NCBI GenBank assembly: GCA_020445565.1
Contig: JAGRGI010000118.1
Span: 1-55,528 of the forward strand
Origin: Chromatiales bacterium
GTDB taxonomy: Bacteria > Pseudomonadota > Gammaproteobacteria > JAGRCI01
Length of the DNA stretch: 55,528 nt
Reading direction: 5' to 3'
Of the stretch, positions 8,287-17,326 are shown piece after piece. The notes beneath the pieces are model-generated. The model was not told where the DNA came from. It saw nothing but the letters and a program-made list of their open reading frames with translations, and did no database searches. The first letter of the stretch is position 1; every line of letters begins with the position of its first letter. Both the position numbers and the translations under genes were made by a program.

Positions 8287-9861
8287 ATGGTCAGTAGTGA
8301 TTTTTTTTCCGATCCCAAGGTCCGCCTCAACGTCCGCAATGCCCGCGTACAAGATGTGCCAGCCCTGGCCGATCTCTCCACGCGTGCCTATGAAGGCACC
8401 GGGCTTTACGGTTATACCGAGGGCGCCCTGCTGGGGCAGATCAACAATTTCCCTGCCGGCCAGTTCGTCGTCACCATCGGTGACAAGGTGGTGGGTTACT
8501 GTGCCACCTTCCGTATCGATGCAGATTTGGCGCTCAAGAACCACACCTGGGCAGAGATCACCGGTAACGGCTACGCTTCGCGTCACGATCCGGAGGGGGA
8601 GTGGCTCTACGGCATGGAAGTTTGTGTCGACCCCGATCTGCGCGGTTACCGGATCGGCCAGCGGCTCTACAATGCCCGCAAGCGGCTGTGCCAGGAACTC
8701 TCCCTCAAGGGAATCGTATTTGCCGGCCGGCTGCCAACCCTGGCAAAGCGGATCAAGCGATTCACATCGGCGGAAGACTATGTAGAGCAGGTGAAACAAA
8801 AGAAGCAGCGCGATCCCGTGTTGTCCTTCCAGCTACGTAACGGTTTCGAGATTCAGGGGTTGATTCCGCACTACCTGGATGCAGATCGGCAATCCTTGGG
8901 TTATGGGGTCCACCTTATCTGGTACAACCCAAAGGTTTCGAGGGAGGAGGGCGAGACCCGCGGGAAGCGCTATGGCCACCGCCTGCCCGATACGGTACGC
9001 GTGGGCACCGTGCAGTACATGCAGCGTCGTGTCAGCAGTTTCGAACAGTTCTTGGAACTCGTGCAGTATTTCGTCGATGTGGTGGCCGACTACAAGGGGG
9101 ACTTTGTGGTCTTTCCGGAGCTCTTCACTTTGCAGTTGCTGTCGGTTGAGGATCAGGAACTCTCACCGGCTGAATCCATTGAGGCGCTCACCAAATACAC
9201 TCCGCGTCTGGTAGAGGCGCTGCGGGACATGGCCCTGCGTTTCAATATCAACATCATCGGCGGTTCGCACCCGACACGCATGCCCACTGGCAGGGTCGAA
9301 AATATCTCCTATGTCTTCCTGCGCGATGGCACGGTGCACGAACAGCCCAAGATCCATCCCACGCCTAATGAGGTGTACTGGTGGAACATAGAGGGTGGCA
9401 GCACGCTTAATGCCATCGACACCGACTGTGGTCCGATCGGGGTGTTGATTTGCTACGACTCGGAGTTCCCGGAACTGGTCCGCCATCTTACCGACCAGGG
9501 CATCCAGATTCTGTTTGTGCCCTTTTGCACCGATGAGCGGCAATCCTACCTGCGGGTGCGCTACTGTTGTCAGGCCAGGGCAGTGGAGAACCAGATCTAC
9601 GTGGTTATGTCCGGCAACGTCGGTAACCTGCCGAATGTTGCCAATATGGATATCCAATACGCCCAGAGCTGCGTGCTCACGCCCTGTGATTTTCCCTTCG
9701 CCCGCGATGGCATCGCCGCCGATACCACCCCCAACGTGGAAACTGTGGCCTTTGCCGATCTTCGCCTGGAGTCGCTTGCCATGGCCCGTAACGGCGGTAC
9801 GGTGCAAAATCTGCGCGACCGGCGGCACGATCTGTATCACTTGGTCTGGAAAGGGAAATAG
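8287..9861 (+). CDS. GNAT acetyltransferase / carbon-nitrogen hydrolase fusion
   Basis: A 524-residue two-domain protein. The first 215 residues form a GNAT N-acetyltransferase fold, with acetyl-CoA loop residues around DPDLRGYRIGQRLY (115-128). Residues 237-510 are a nitrilase-superfamily amidohydrolase with the complete Glu-Lys-Cys triad: Glu278 in FPELF, Lys355 in QPKIHPTP, Cys389 in LICYDSEFPE. The start is ATG with GGAG 4 nt upstream. This fusion is a known architecture in bacteria, but its substrate is not established. It stands alone between the chemoreceptor and a convergent gene pair. Confidence 0.93.
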   Translation: MVSSDFFSDPKVRLNVRNARVQDVPALADLSTRAYEGTGLYGYTEGALLGQINNFPAGQFVVTIGDKVVGYCATFRIDADLALKNHTWAEITGNGYASRHDPEGEWLYGMEVCVDPDLRGYRIGQRLYNARKRLCQELSLKGIVFAGRLPTLAKRIKRFTSAEDYVEQVKQKKQRDPVLSFQLRNGFEIQGLIPHYLDADRQSLGYGVHLIWYNPKVSREEGETRGKRYGHRLPDTVRVGTVQYMQRRVSSFEQFLELVQYFVDVVADYKGDFVVFPELFTLQLLSVEDQELSPAESIEALTKYTPRLVEALRDMALRFNINIIGGSHPTRMPTGRVENISYVFLRDGTVHEQPKIHPTPNEVYWWNIEGGSTLNAIDTDCGPIGVLICYDSEFPELVRHLTDQGIQILFVPFCTDERQSYLRVRYCCQARAVENQIYVVMSGNVGNLPNVANMDIQYAQSCVLTPCDFPFARDGIAADTTPNVETVAFADLRLESLAMARNGGTVQNLRDRRHDLYHLVWKGK

Positions 9862-9866
9862 GGGAC

Positions 9867-9893
9867 TTCTCCCGGCCGTTGCAGCCGGGAGGA
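9867..9893. terminator. hairpin between convergent genes
   Basis: An 8-bp stem CTCCCGGC/GCCGGGAG (9869-9876 with 9884-9891), loop of 7 nt, begins 8 nt after the stop of the GNAT/hydrolase gene. No U tract is present, so it is a weak or factor-assisted terminator. The rest of the gap up to 10073 holds no recognisable gene. Confidence 0.4.
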
Positions 9894-10073
9894 AGGATCA
9901 AGGCAATGGCGCATCCACTTTCGGCACGGGGTATTTGAGGCTCGGGTTGAGCCGCCCGGCGACGAATGCCCCTGACGCGCAGGTGCCGCGCCTCGAGGTC
10001 GGGTTCACTGTGTCCCTCCCGGCGGCCATCATTGTGTGGCCGATGCGGCGGGCGGGCAGTCACCCATCGACAC

Positions 10074-10931
10074 TCATGTGCTGTAGTTGTTGTTGTTGGC
10101 TCGCCCAGGGGCGTGCACCAGGCGCACGTTGTTGGCGGTAAATCCGTCGGTGACCTGCTCGCTCTGGTTGAGATAAAACTCCAGGATGGTATCGCGGCGC
10201 ATGAGGTCGTCCACGCTGACGTCGTCCGCCACTTCGTTGGCATGACAAAACACGCTCTCGAACGGGGAGTCCTTCTCGCGGGGGTCGGTGCGCCAGTAAT
10301 CGCCTTCCAGGCGCTTTGCGAATCGCAGGAAACCATAGCCCTTGTCAGGGAACCATTTGGTGCAGACGCCACGCACGCAGGAGCCGACCGCTCCCCACTC
10401 ATTCTTGGGTTCATAAGAGATCGGCAGCAGGTCGGGAATCAGGTAGCCGGAATAGACCGCGTCAACCTGCCGCTGCAATGCCTTGGAGACGTTCTTGAAG
10501 GCCAGCAGTTCGACTCTACAGCCTTTATTCTGCAAGGCATTCACCAGGGTAAGGAAATCTCCGTCGCCGGTCACCAGCAGAATGTTGTCGAGTTTGGTGG
10601 CTTGCAGCATGGCATCCACGGCCAGCTCCAGATCGGCATTGGCCTTGGTGGTGACATTGCCTTCGAAGTCGGTGTAGCGGCGCACGAACTTGGTGACGAT
10701 CTTCCAACCGAAGTCACGCACCATCTGGTGGTAGATTTGAGATTTCTTGTAGTAGTCAGGGTCATTCTCGCCACGCTCCTGGTCGTAGGCCAGGTAGGTG
10801 TTGAGTCTTAACAGGTGGCCTCCTTCTCGGGCAGCGAAACAGCGCAACACGTCGTACCGCATCTGATAACCGCCGTTCATCTTGATGTTTTCCGCGTCGA
10901 CAAAGACGCCTATTTTTGAGCTAGTGGACAA
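10074..10931 (-). CDS. NYN-domain nuclease-like protein with C-terminal cold-shock-type domain
   Basis: A 285-residue protein. The N-terminal half is a NYN (LabA/DUF88-like, PIN-type) domain with the expected acidic cluster: Asp12 in FVDAENI, Asp100 in KANADLELAVDAM, Asp123 and Asp125 in VTGDGDF. Residues 187-272 resemble a cold-shock domain: TKWFPDKGYGFLRF contains an RNP1-like motif (197-204), VFCH (227-230) is RNP2-like, and the strand ending NNVRLV is also typical. An NNNN run lies near the C-terminus. It would be a metal-dependent RNase with a nucleic-acid-binding tail. The likely start is TTG with AAAGG 8-9 nt upstream. It lies 64 nt downstream of hrpB and may be co-transcribed with it. 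Confidence 0.85.
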   Translation of the reverse strand: MSTSSKIGVFVDAENIKMNGGYQMRYDVLRCFAAREGGHLLRLNTYLAYDQERGENDPDYYKKSQIYHQMVRDFGWKIVTKFVRRYTDFEGNVTTKANADLELAVDAMLQATKLDNILLVTGDGDFLTLVNALQNKGCRVELLAFKNVSKALQRQVDAVYSGYLIPDLLPISYEPKNEWGAVGSCVRGVCTKWFPDKGYGFLRFAKRLEGDYWRTDPREKDSPFESVFCHANEVADDVSVDDLMRRDTILEFYLNQSEQVTDGFTANNVRLVHAPGRANNNNYST

Positions 10932-10995
10932 AGTGGATACCTTTTTTCAACTAAAAACAGATGACGTATGTTGTAATTGGACGACCCGATGTATC

Positions 10996-13503
10996 TCAGG
11001 TTCGCTGGCGGCCCGCCTTGGCAGGCCGCGGTTTGGCCCGGGCGGTGGGGCTTGCGCTCCACGGGTCCTCGGGCCAGGCATGCTTGGGATACCGACCTTT
11101 CAGTTCTTTTCGTACTTCCGGATAGGTGCGTTGCCAAAATCCAGCCAGATCCTGAGTGATCTGAATGGGCCGGCGTGCCGGCGACAGCAAGTGCAGGTTC
11201 ACCGGTATTTCCCCACCGCAAACCGTGGGGGTACGTTCCAGGCCGAACAGCTCCTGTATGCGTACCTCCAGGATCGGGGGTAAACCCGCATTATATCGTA
11301 ACGCGATTCTTGACCCGCTGGGCACTGCCAGATGGGTCGGAGACAATCCATCCAGACGTTGACGTTGAGGCCAGGACAGCATGCCCGATAGGATGGCCTG
11401 AATGTCAATACGCCGTAGATCAATCAGCCGTGAGCATCCTTGCAAGTAAGGTGCTAACCAGTTTTCCAGATTATTCTCCAAGTATTCGTTCGTCATTGTG
11501 GGCCAAGAATCACCCGGACGCCAGTGCGCGAGGCTCAGCACTCGCTGCTGGAAATTACGGCTGGCGGCTGACCAGGGGAGGGACTCCATGCCCGTTCGGC
11601 GAATGCCCTCGATCAATGCCAGGGTTATCGTCTCCGGTTTGGTATTGCTTGAGGGTCTGCGAGCCAATACCAGGGCTCCGAGTCGTCTTTCCATTAGGGC
11701 ATCCACAGCCTGTTTCTGGGCATTCCACTGCACGCTTTCTTGTTGTTGTATCCGTGCCTCCAGCGTTTCTGAGAGTTGTGCCGCACTTGCCCGCAAGGCC
11801 AGGTGAATGCGGCCTTCACGTTCCCCGGAATCTAGGTGGGCGGCCACCAGATAGTCAGCCTGGCGCAGCGGATCAAGCTCGCCCAGCCGCGCACCACGTC
11901 CATTGGCAAGCAGGAATCGCAGCCCGTCGCCACCGCGGTTTTGGGCAATCCGGTCGGGGTAGGCCGTCATGAGCAGAGCGGCAGCCTCGCTCCGCAAGGG
12001 GGCAGACAGGTCGGCTTCGATGGCGAGTCGCTGTCGCCAATGTCGGGTCGCCTGATCGATCCGGCGAAACCGGGCATCGCGGCTCTGGCGAGGCATTTTT
12101 CTCCAGTCCTCAAGCGCCTCCAGCCGCAGATCGATATCCGCGGACTGCGCTTGCGGCAGAGGGTCTCGCTCTGACAACAGGGCCGCCAGGTCACAGGCCA
12201 ATGGGGCCAGATTACGCCTGCGTGCGTGAACCAGCATGGCGGCGAGGCGCGGGTGAACCCCCAGATCCGCCATTTCCCGCCCCTTGGCGGTGATGCGTGC
12301 GCCATTGTCCAGGGCGCCCAGATCCACGAGCAGTTCGCGGGCCTTGGCATAGGCCCCGCCAGGCGGTGGATCGGGCCAACACAGACGTTCAGGTTCGGTT
12401 ATTCCCCAGCGGGCGAGTTCGAGGGCCAATGCTGAGAGGTCTGCGTCGAGAACTTCCGGGCGGATTCGGCGTTCCAGGCGCTCTTGCTCGTGCCATAGCC
12501 GGTAGCAGACCCCGGGAGCCTGTCGGCCGGCCCGGCCAGCCCGCTGAACCGCGGATGCCTTGCTGATTCGGCGGGTAATCAGCCTTGTTAGCCCATTGTT
12601 CGGATCGAATACCGCCCGGCGCCCCAGGCCACTGTCGATCACCACGCGCACGCCGTCGATGGTCAGGCTGGTCTCGGCAATGGCGCTGGCCAGAACGATT
12701 TTTCTCTTGCCCGGAGCACAGGACCGCAGTGCGTGATCCTGTTGATCCCGGGGCAGGTCGCCGTACAGCGGCAGTATGTCCACAGCAGGCAGGCGTTCCA
12801 GCAATGCCTTGTGAGCGCGGCGGATTTCCGCACCGCCTGGCAGGAACACCAGGATATCTCCTTGCTGCTCGCGAACCGCTTGGACGGAAAGCTGTACGCA
12901 ATGATCAATGATGTCCGCGTCACGCTTCGGCGGGTGATAGCGGAGGTCCACCTCGAATGTCCGCCCCTCGGCGACGATACGCGGGGCGGATACGTCGAGA
13001 CTGCCCAGCTCGTCGCCCTCCAGGGTGGCGGACATCAACAGCAATCGCAGGTCCTCGCGCAGTCCCTGCTGAATGTCCAGAGCGAGGGCCAGACCCAGGT
13101 CAGCCTGTAGATTTCGCTCATGAAACTCATCGAATATGATCAAGCCCACGTCCTCCAGCAGGGGATCATGCTGAAGGCGGCGGGTGAGAATACCCTCGGT
13201 GAGCACCTCTATGCGGGTGGCGGCAGAGACTTTTTTCTCAAAGCGGATGCGGTATCCGACCGTTTCGCCCGGCTTCTCACCCAGCGTCTCGGCCATGCGA
13301 GTGGCTGCCGCACGGGCTGCCAGACGGCGCGGTTCGAGCATGAGAATGCATTTGCCCTCCAGCCAAGGTTCGTCCAGCAAGGCAAGTGGAATGCCGGTGG
13401 TCTTGCCGGAGCCGGGCGGCGCTTGCAGGAGACAGCGCGTGCCGTTGCGCAGGGTTTGTTGCAGACGGGCGAGGACCTGCAGGGCGGGAAGGGTCTTATC
13501 CAA
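10996..13503 (-). CDS. hrpB: ATP-dependent RNA helicase HrpB
   Basis: An 835-residue DExH-box helicase of full HrpB length. Walker A is APPGSGKTT (28-36). Motif II is DEFH, in IIFDEFHER near 124-132. Motif III is SAT, in LLLMSATLEGDEL. Motif VI is QRAGRAGRQAPG (near 316). The HrpB-specific C-terminal region follows, with the terminal PWPEDPWSA-like segment that family members share. The start appears to be TTG; no strong ribosome binding site is visible, so a nearby start cannot be excluded. The family is widespread in Proteobacteria and its RNA target is not established. It is divergent from the partner-switch operon. Confidence 0.93.
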   Translation of the reverse strand: MDKTLPALQVLARLQQTLRNGTRCLLQAPPGSGKTTGIPLALLDEPWLEGKCILMLEPRRLAARAAATRMAETLGEKPGETVGYRIRFEKKVSAATRIEVLTEGILTRRLQHDPLLEDVGLIIFDEFHERNLQADLGLALALDIQQGLREDLRLLLMSATLEGDELGSLDVSAPRIVAEGRTFEVDLRYHPPKRDADIIDHCVQLSVQAVREQQGDILVFLPGGAEIRRAHKALLERLPAVDILPLYGDLPRDQQDHALRSCAPGKRKIVLASAIAETSLTIDGVRVVIDSGLGRRAVFDPNNGLTRLITRRISKASAVQRAGRAGRQAPGVCYRLWHEQERLERRIRPEVLDADLSALALELARWGITEPERLCWPDPPPGGAYAKARELLVDLGALDNGARITAKGREMADLGVHPRLAAMLVHARRRNLAPLACDLAALLSERDPLPQAQSADIDLRLEALEDWRKMPRQSRDARFRRIDQATRHWRQRLAIEADLSAPLRSEAAALLMTAYPDRIAQNRGGDGLRFLLANGRGARLGELDPLRQADYLVAAHLDSGEREGRIHLALRASAAQLSETLEARIQQQESVQWNAQKQAVDALMERRLGALVLARRPSSNTKPETITLALIEGIRRTGMESLPWSAASRNFQQRVLSLAHWRPGDSWPTMTNEYLENNLENWLAPYLQGCSRLIDLRRIDIQAILSGMLSWPQRQRLDGLSPTHLAVPSGSRIALRYNAGLPPILEVRIQELFGLERTPTVCGGEIPVNLHLLSPARRPIQITQDLAGFWQRTYPEVRKELKGRYPKHAWPEDPWSASPTARAKPRPAKAGRQRT

Positions 13504-13611
13504 GGGGCGAGTGCTTTCAATTCAGCGATTTAGCCGAAGTATTGTACGTGGTTTCGGCGTTTTCGCCTATGCTAGTAGTCAGTGCCGCAAGGGCGGCTGA
13601 TGGGCAGGGCA

Positions 13612-14892
13612 ATGGCAGATTCGATTCCCGGTACGACGTATGAAAATGATGACCAGACGCTGGAGGAGTATCTCGACCTCCTGGCGGAGATGGTGCAATC
13701 GTTTGCCACGTCGCTGGATCTGGCCGAGACCCTCACCAATACGGTGCACCGGATCAAAGAGCATCTGCATACGGAGGCGGCAACGCTGTTTCTGCTGGAT
13801 GCCGAGACCCACGATCTGGTCTGCAAAGAATGCTCCGGCCCGGTGGATATCACCGGCTTGCGGATCGGTCTCGACCAGGGGGTGGTGGGAAGAGCGGTGC
13901 GAGAGGGCAGGGTGCAGATGATCCGCGACGTCGCTCAAGACCCGGACTTCGCCGGTTTTGTTGACGAAAAGACCGGTTTTAGCACGCGCTCCATTCTGTG
14001 TGCGCCTTTGGCTGCCCAAGGGGAGAGCTTCGGCGCCCTCGAAGTGATCAATAAATGCAGCGATGATGGCCTGTTCGATAGCCGCGATAGCAGTTTGATC
14101 CGGGTTTTGGCCTCATCTGCTTCCCTGGCCATCCATAACGCTCGCATGGCCCGAGCCTTGCTAGAGCAGGAGCGCATGCGCAAAGAGCTGGAGTTGGCCC
14201 GTGAGATTCAATTGAGCCTGCTGCCGGCCCCGGCGGCGCCGGATTTTCCCGTGCACGGTATCAATGCACCGGCGTTGGAGGTCTCCGGCGATTTTTTCGA
14301 CAGCTTCACGTTGGATGATGGTGTGATCGGATTTACCCTGGGAGATGTCTCGGGCAAGGGCATGAACGCCGCTTTGTTGATGGCGAAGACGAGTAGTCTG
14401 TTACATTGTTTGGCACGAGATGTGCCCAGACCGGGGCAGTTGCTGGCCCGAGTCAACAAAGAGATCTGCGAGTCGAGCACGCGGGGCATGTTTGTCACGG
14501 TCGTTACCGGCTTCTATGATCCGAGGACACACCGCGCGTGCTGGGCCAATGCCGGGCACCAGCCACCGCTGTTTCGCAGAGTCGACGGCTCCTACGAAGA
14601 GATACCGGCCAGTGCGCCGCCGCTCGGCATCGTTGCCGAGGCCGAGTTCCCAGAGTTTGAACTGGATCTGCGCGGCGGCAGTCTATACGTTTTCAGCGAT
14701 GGGGTGACCGAGGCCTACGGCACCGACGATCAACCCCTGGAGGTGGAAGGATTGCAGCGCTTGCTGGACCGTCTTGAGGGACTGCCCTCGCAGCAGTTGC
14801 TCGAATCCATTGTCGGTGAGATCCACCGCAAGGGTGGAAAACGCCGCGATGACGCGACCGTGTTGATGATTCGCTCGGCGCGTAGCGGTTGA
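13612..14892 (+). CDS. GAF-domain PP2C phosphatase, RsbU/SpoIIE type
   Basis: A cytoplasmic protein of about 426 residues. A GAF sensor domain (about 40-180) is followed by a short helical linker (ELELAREIQLSLLP) and a SpoIIE-type PP2C phosphatase domain. The metal-binding acidic motifs are all present: GDFFD, GDVSGKG, SDGVTEA and, near the end, RRDDATVL. Such enzymes dephosphorylate a STAS-domain anti-anti-sigma protein, and the kinase and STAS partners are the next two genes. GTG (13582), ATG (13600) and ATG (13612) are possible starts; 13612 has AGGG upstream. The unknown GAF ligand would be the input of the switch. Confidence 0.93.
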   Translation: MADSIPGTTYENDDQTLEEYLDLLAEMVQSFATSLDLAETLTNTVHRIKEHLHTEAATLFLLDAETHDLVCKECSGPVDITGLRIGLDQGVVGRAVREGRVQMIRDVAQDPDFAGFVDEKTGFSTRSILCAPLAAQGESFGALEVINKCSDDGLFDSRDSSLIRVLASSASLAIHNARMARALLEQERMRKELELAREIQLSLLPAPAAPDFPVHGINAPALEVSGDFFDSFTLDDGVIGFTLGDVSGKGMNAALLMAKTSSLLHCLARDVPRPGQLLARVNKEICESSTRGMFVTVVTGFYDPRTHRACWANAGHQPPLFRRVDGSYEEIPASAPPLGIVAEAEFPEFELDLRGGSLYVFSDGVTEAYGTDDQPLEVEGLQRLLDRLEGLPSQQLLESIVGEIHRKGGKRRDDATVLMIRSARSG

Positions 14893-14902
14893 GACTGCCG
14901 CA

Positions 14903-15328
14903 ATGTCAGATTCCATCCTGTTGAAAGCCCGGTTCGCCGCAGCTCCCGAGTCACTGAAACCCATGCGTGCGGCGCTGGCCAGCGCGCTGGGCAGGGCGGG
15001 CTGTACGCAGGAAGACGTTCGCGACATCGTGGTGGCGGTAAACGAGGCATGCATGAACGTGATCCAGCACGCCTATGGCAACGGCTGTCGTTGTGCGATA
15101 AGGGAATTCGTTCTGGATGTGGATAAAATCGGTGCGGACGTGGAGATACGCATTACCGATTTCGCCGATCCGGTGAATCCCGCGCACATCAAGCCGCGAA
15201 GTCTCGACGAGGTGCGGCCCGGTGGTCTGGGGGTTCATTTCATTCACGCCATCATGGACGAGGTTTGTTTCACCGCGCCGGACGACGGGCAGGGTAACCG
15301 GCTGGTGATGAAGAAGCGTTGCCAGTGA
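14903..15328 (+). CDS. anti-sigma-factor-type serine kinase (RsbW/SpoIIAB-like HATPase)
   Basis: A 141-residue GHKL ATPase of the RsbW/SpoIIAB group. The N box is AVNEACMNVIQHAYG (near 47-61), the G1 region is ITDFADPV, and the G2 region is GGLGVHFIHAIMDEV. These kinases phosphorylate a serine in a STAS partner and bind either that partner or a target protein. The gene follows the phosphatase by 10 nt and precedes the STAS gene. No sigma factor gene is nearby, so the target may not be a sigma factor. The start is ATG at 14903. Confidence 0.93.
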   Translation: MSDSILLKARFAAAPESLKPMRAALASALGRAGCTQEDVRDIVVAVNEACMNVIQHAYGNGCRCAIREFVLDVDKIGADVEIRITDFADPVNPAHIKPRSLDEVRPGGLGVHFIHAIMDEVCFTAPDDGQGNRLVMKKRCQ

Positions 15329-15388
15329 ATGTCTCGGTTGCTGGGGCGTTCCAAGCACTCACATTTTAAACTAGAAAGGCTTACGCAC

Positions 15389-15721
15389 ATGCGCTACGAG
15401 ATCGTCAACCGCAACGGCTACGCGGTGGTCCAACTCTCCGGGGACGTGGATATGTCTACCTCCCCCGAGGTTCGTGAGGCCATCATCAACTCCCTGAAAA
15501 AGGGGGAACCGGTGCTGGTGGACCTTTCCGGCGTCACGTATATCGACAGCTCCGGCGTGGCCAGCCTGGTGGAGGGCTACCAGACGGCGCGGGCGGGCAA
15601 GCTGGACTTCGGCTTGATCGGCGTCAGCTCGGCGGCCATGAACGTGCTGCAACTGGCTCGCCTGGATAAGGTTTTTCCCATCGCAGCCAATGTGGATGAA
15701 CACATCAGGGCTGTGGGCTGA
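15389..15721 (+). CDS. STAS-domain protein (anti-anti-sigma type; possible MlaB-like subunit)
   Basis: A 110-residue STAS domain close in length to SpoIIAA. The phosphorylation motif is intact in YIDSSGVASL: Asp53-Ser54-Ser55-Gly56. The frame can be extended upstream to ATG 15329, but GAAAGG (15374-15379) supports ATG 15389. The gene sits 12 nt before the MlaE-like permease. In E. coli the Mla transporter includes a STAS subunit, MlaB, that binds the ATPase MlaF. This protein is therefore placed either as the substrate of the partner switch, as a transporter subunit, or as both. The dual role is inference. Confidence 0.92.
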   Translation: MRYEIVNRNGYAVVQLSGDVDMSTSPEVREAIINSLKKGEPVLVDLSGVTYIDSSGVASLVEGYQTARAGKLDFGLIGVSSAAMNVLQLARLDKVFPIAANVDEHIRAVG

Positions 15722-15733
15722 CGGGTACGGCCA

Positions 15734-16519
15734 TTGTCTCTTGTCCAGGGGGTTGGCCGGGCCACCCTGCGCGGTATAGAGGAACTGGGCCACATCGGCC
15801 TGCTGCTGTGGGAGAGCCTGGAATGGTTGTTGCTGGGGCCCTTTCGCGGCCAGCCGGTGCGACTTTCGCTGGTGTTCGAACAGGCCCGCGCGGTTGGCCT
15901 ACAGGCGGTGCCGATCGTCGCCCTGCTGGCATTCGTGATCGGTATGATGCTGGCGATTCAGGGGATCGAGACGCTGAAGACCTTCGGTGCCGAGTCACAG
16001 GTCGTTGTTGGTATTGCCCTGTCGGTGACCCGCGAGTTTGCGCCATTGATCACCGGGATCGTGGTTGCGGGGCGCTCGGGATCGGCGATTGCGGCGCAGA
16101 TCGGCACCATGCAGATCTCCCAGGAAGTGGACGCGTTGCAGGTCATCGGTATCCATCCGGTGCGTCAGTTGGTGGCCCCCGTGTTGTTCGCCATGCTGGT
16201 CCTGTTGCCCTGCCTCACACTGCTGGCGGATCTGATGGGTTTGCTCGGAGGTGCCGTCTACAGCGCCTTGGAACTGGGGGTGAGCATCCCCGCCTATTTC
16301 GATCGTACCGTGGAGGCGCTGGCGGCCGATGACCTGTTCCAGGGGCTGATCAAGAGTCTGGTGTTTGCGCTGATCATCGCCCTGGTTGCTGCCGCCAACG
16401 GGTTCAACGTCTCCGGGGGGGCTCAGGGGGTAGGGCGCGCTACCACCCGTTCTGTGGTGCAATCGATCACCTATATCATCATCGCCGATATGGTCTTCAC
16501 CTGGTTCCTGTCTCGCTGA
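15734..16519 (+). CDS. mlaE: MlaE-type ABC transporter permease
   Basis: A 261-residue permease of the MlaE family (PF02405), with about five or six membrane helices in the inner membrane. Family-typical stretches include IQGIETLKTFGA (near 76-87), TREFAPLITGIVVAGRSGSA (near 98-117) and MQISQEVDALQVIGIHP. It belongs to the phospholipid/MCE transporter class. The likely start is TTG, 12 nt after the STAS stop, with only weak ribosome-binding sequence, so translation may be coupled to the STAS gene. The N-terminal 45 residues precede the conserved core, as is common in this family. Confidence 0.93.
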   Translation: MSLVQGVGRATLRGIEELGHIGLLLWESLEWLLLGPFRGQPVRLSLVFEQARAVGLQAVPIVALLAFVIGMMLAIQGIETLKTFGAESQVVVGIALSVTREFAPLITGIVVAGRSGSAIAAQIGTMQISQEVDALQVIGIHPVRQLVAPVLFAMLVLLPCLTLLADLMGLLGGAVYSALELGVSIPAYFDRTVEALAADDLFQGLIKSLVFALIIALVAAANGFNVSGGAQGVGRATTRSVVQSITYIIIADMVFTWFLSR

Positions 16520-16522
16520 GTC

Positions 16523-17326
16523 ATGGACGACGCAGTGCCCGCCATCGAAGTCCGCGACCTGGTGACCCACTACGGTCGGCGGATGATCCTCAAGGGCGTC
16601 AGTCTGACCGTGCGTCAGGGTGAAGTGATGGTCATCATGGGCGGCAGCGGCTCTGGAAAAAGCACACTGCTGCGTTATTTGTTGGCCCTCAACCGGCCCA
16701 GCAGCGGTTCGATTTGCCTGCTCGGTACGGATATCACCAGTGCCAGCGACAGCGAATTGCATGCCCTGCGCAAAAAAATGGGCGTGTCTTTTCAGGGCGG
16801 TGCCCTGTTCAATTCCATGAACATCGGCGACAACGTTGCCTTGCCCCTGCGCGAACATACCCGCCTGGATGAGAAGACCATCCGCATCATGGCCCACATG
16901 AAGCTGGAGGTGGTCAATCTCGGCGGGTTCGAGAGCCTGATGCCGGCTCAGCTATCCGGTGGAATGATCAAACGGGCGGCACTGGCGCGGGCAATCGTCA
17001 TGGACCCCAGGCTGCTATTCTTTGACGAGCCCTCGGCGGGTCTGGATCCGGTGGTGGCGGCGGAACTCGATCAGTTGATCCTCAAGTTGCGCGATGTGAT
17101 GAATATGACCATGGTGGTGGTCACCCACGAACTCGACAGTGCCTTTACCATTGCAGACCGCATCACCGTGCTGGATCAGGGGCATATCCTCATGACGGGC
17201 ACAGTGGATGAGGTTCGCAACAGCGACAATGCGCGCATCCAGGACTTGCTCAACCGTCGTCCGCGCAACATCGACCTGGATGCGGACGAGTATCTGGAGA
17301 GACTTACCGGCCTGGAAATCGAATGA
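16523..17326 (+). CDS. mlaF: MlaF-type ABC transporter ATPase
   Basis: A 267-residue ABC ATPase. Walker A is GGSGSGKST (40-48), the signature is LSGGMIKRAALARA (near 148), Walker B is LLFFDEPSAGLDP, and the switch His is in VVVTHE. It powers lipid movement with the MlaE permease. The LSGGM signature and the position next to mlaE and mlaD fit the Mla class. It overlaps the next gene by 4 nt. In E. coli MlaF is held by the STAS protein MlaB, which makes the STAS gene three positions upstream notable. Confidence 0.95.
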   Translation: MDDAVPAIEVRDLVTHYGRRMILKGVSLTVRQGEVMVIMGGSGSGKSTLLRYLLALNRPSSGSICLLGTDITSASDSELHALRKKMGVSFQGGALFNSMNIGDNVALPLREHTRLDEKTIRIMAHMKLEVVNLGGFESLMPAQLSGGMIKRAALARAIVMDPRLLFFDEPSAGLDPVVAAELDQLILKLRDVMNMTMVVVTHELDSAFTIADRITVLDQGHILMTGTVDEVRNSDNARIQDLLNRRPRNIDLDADEYLERLTGLEIE

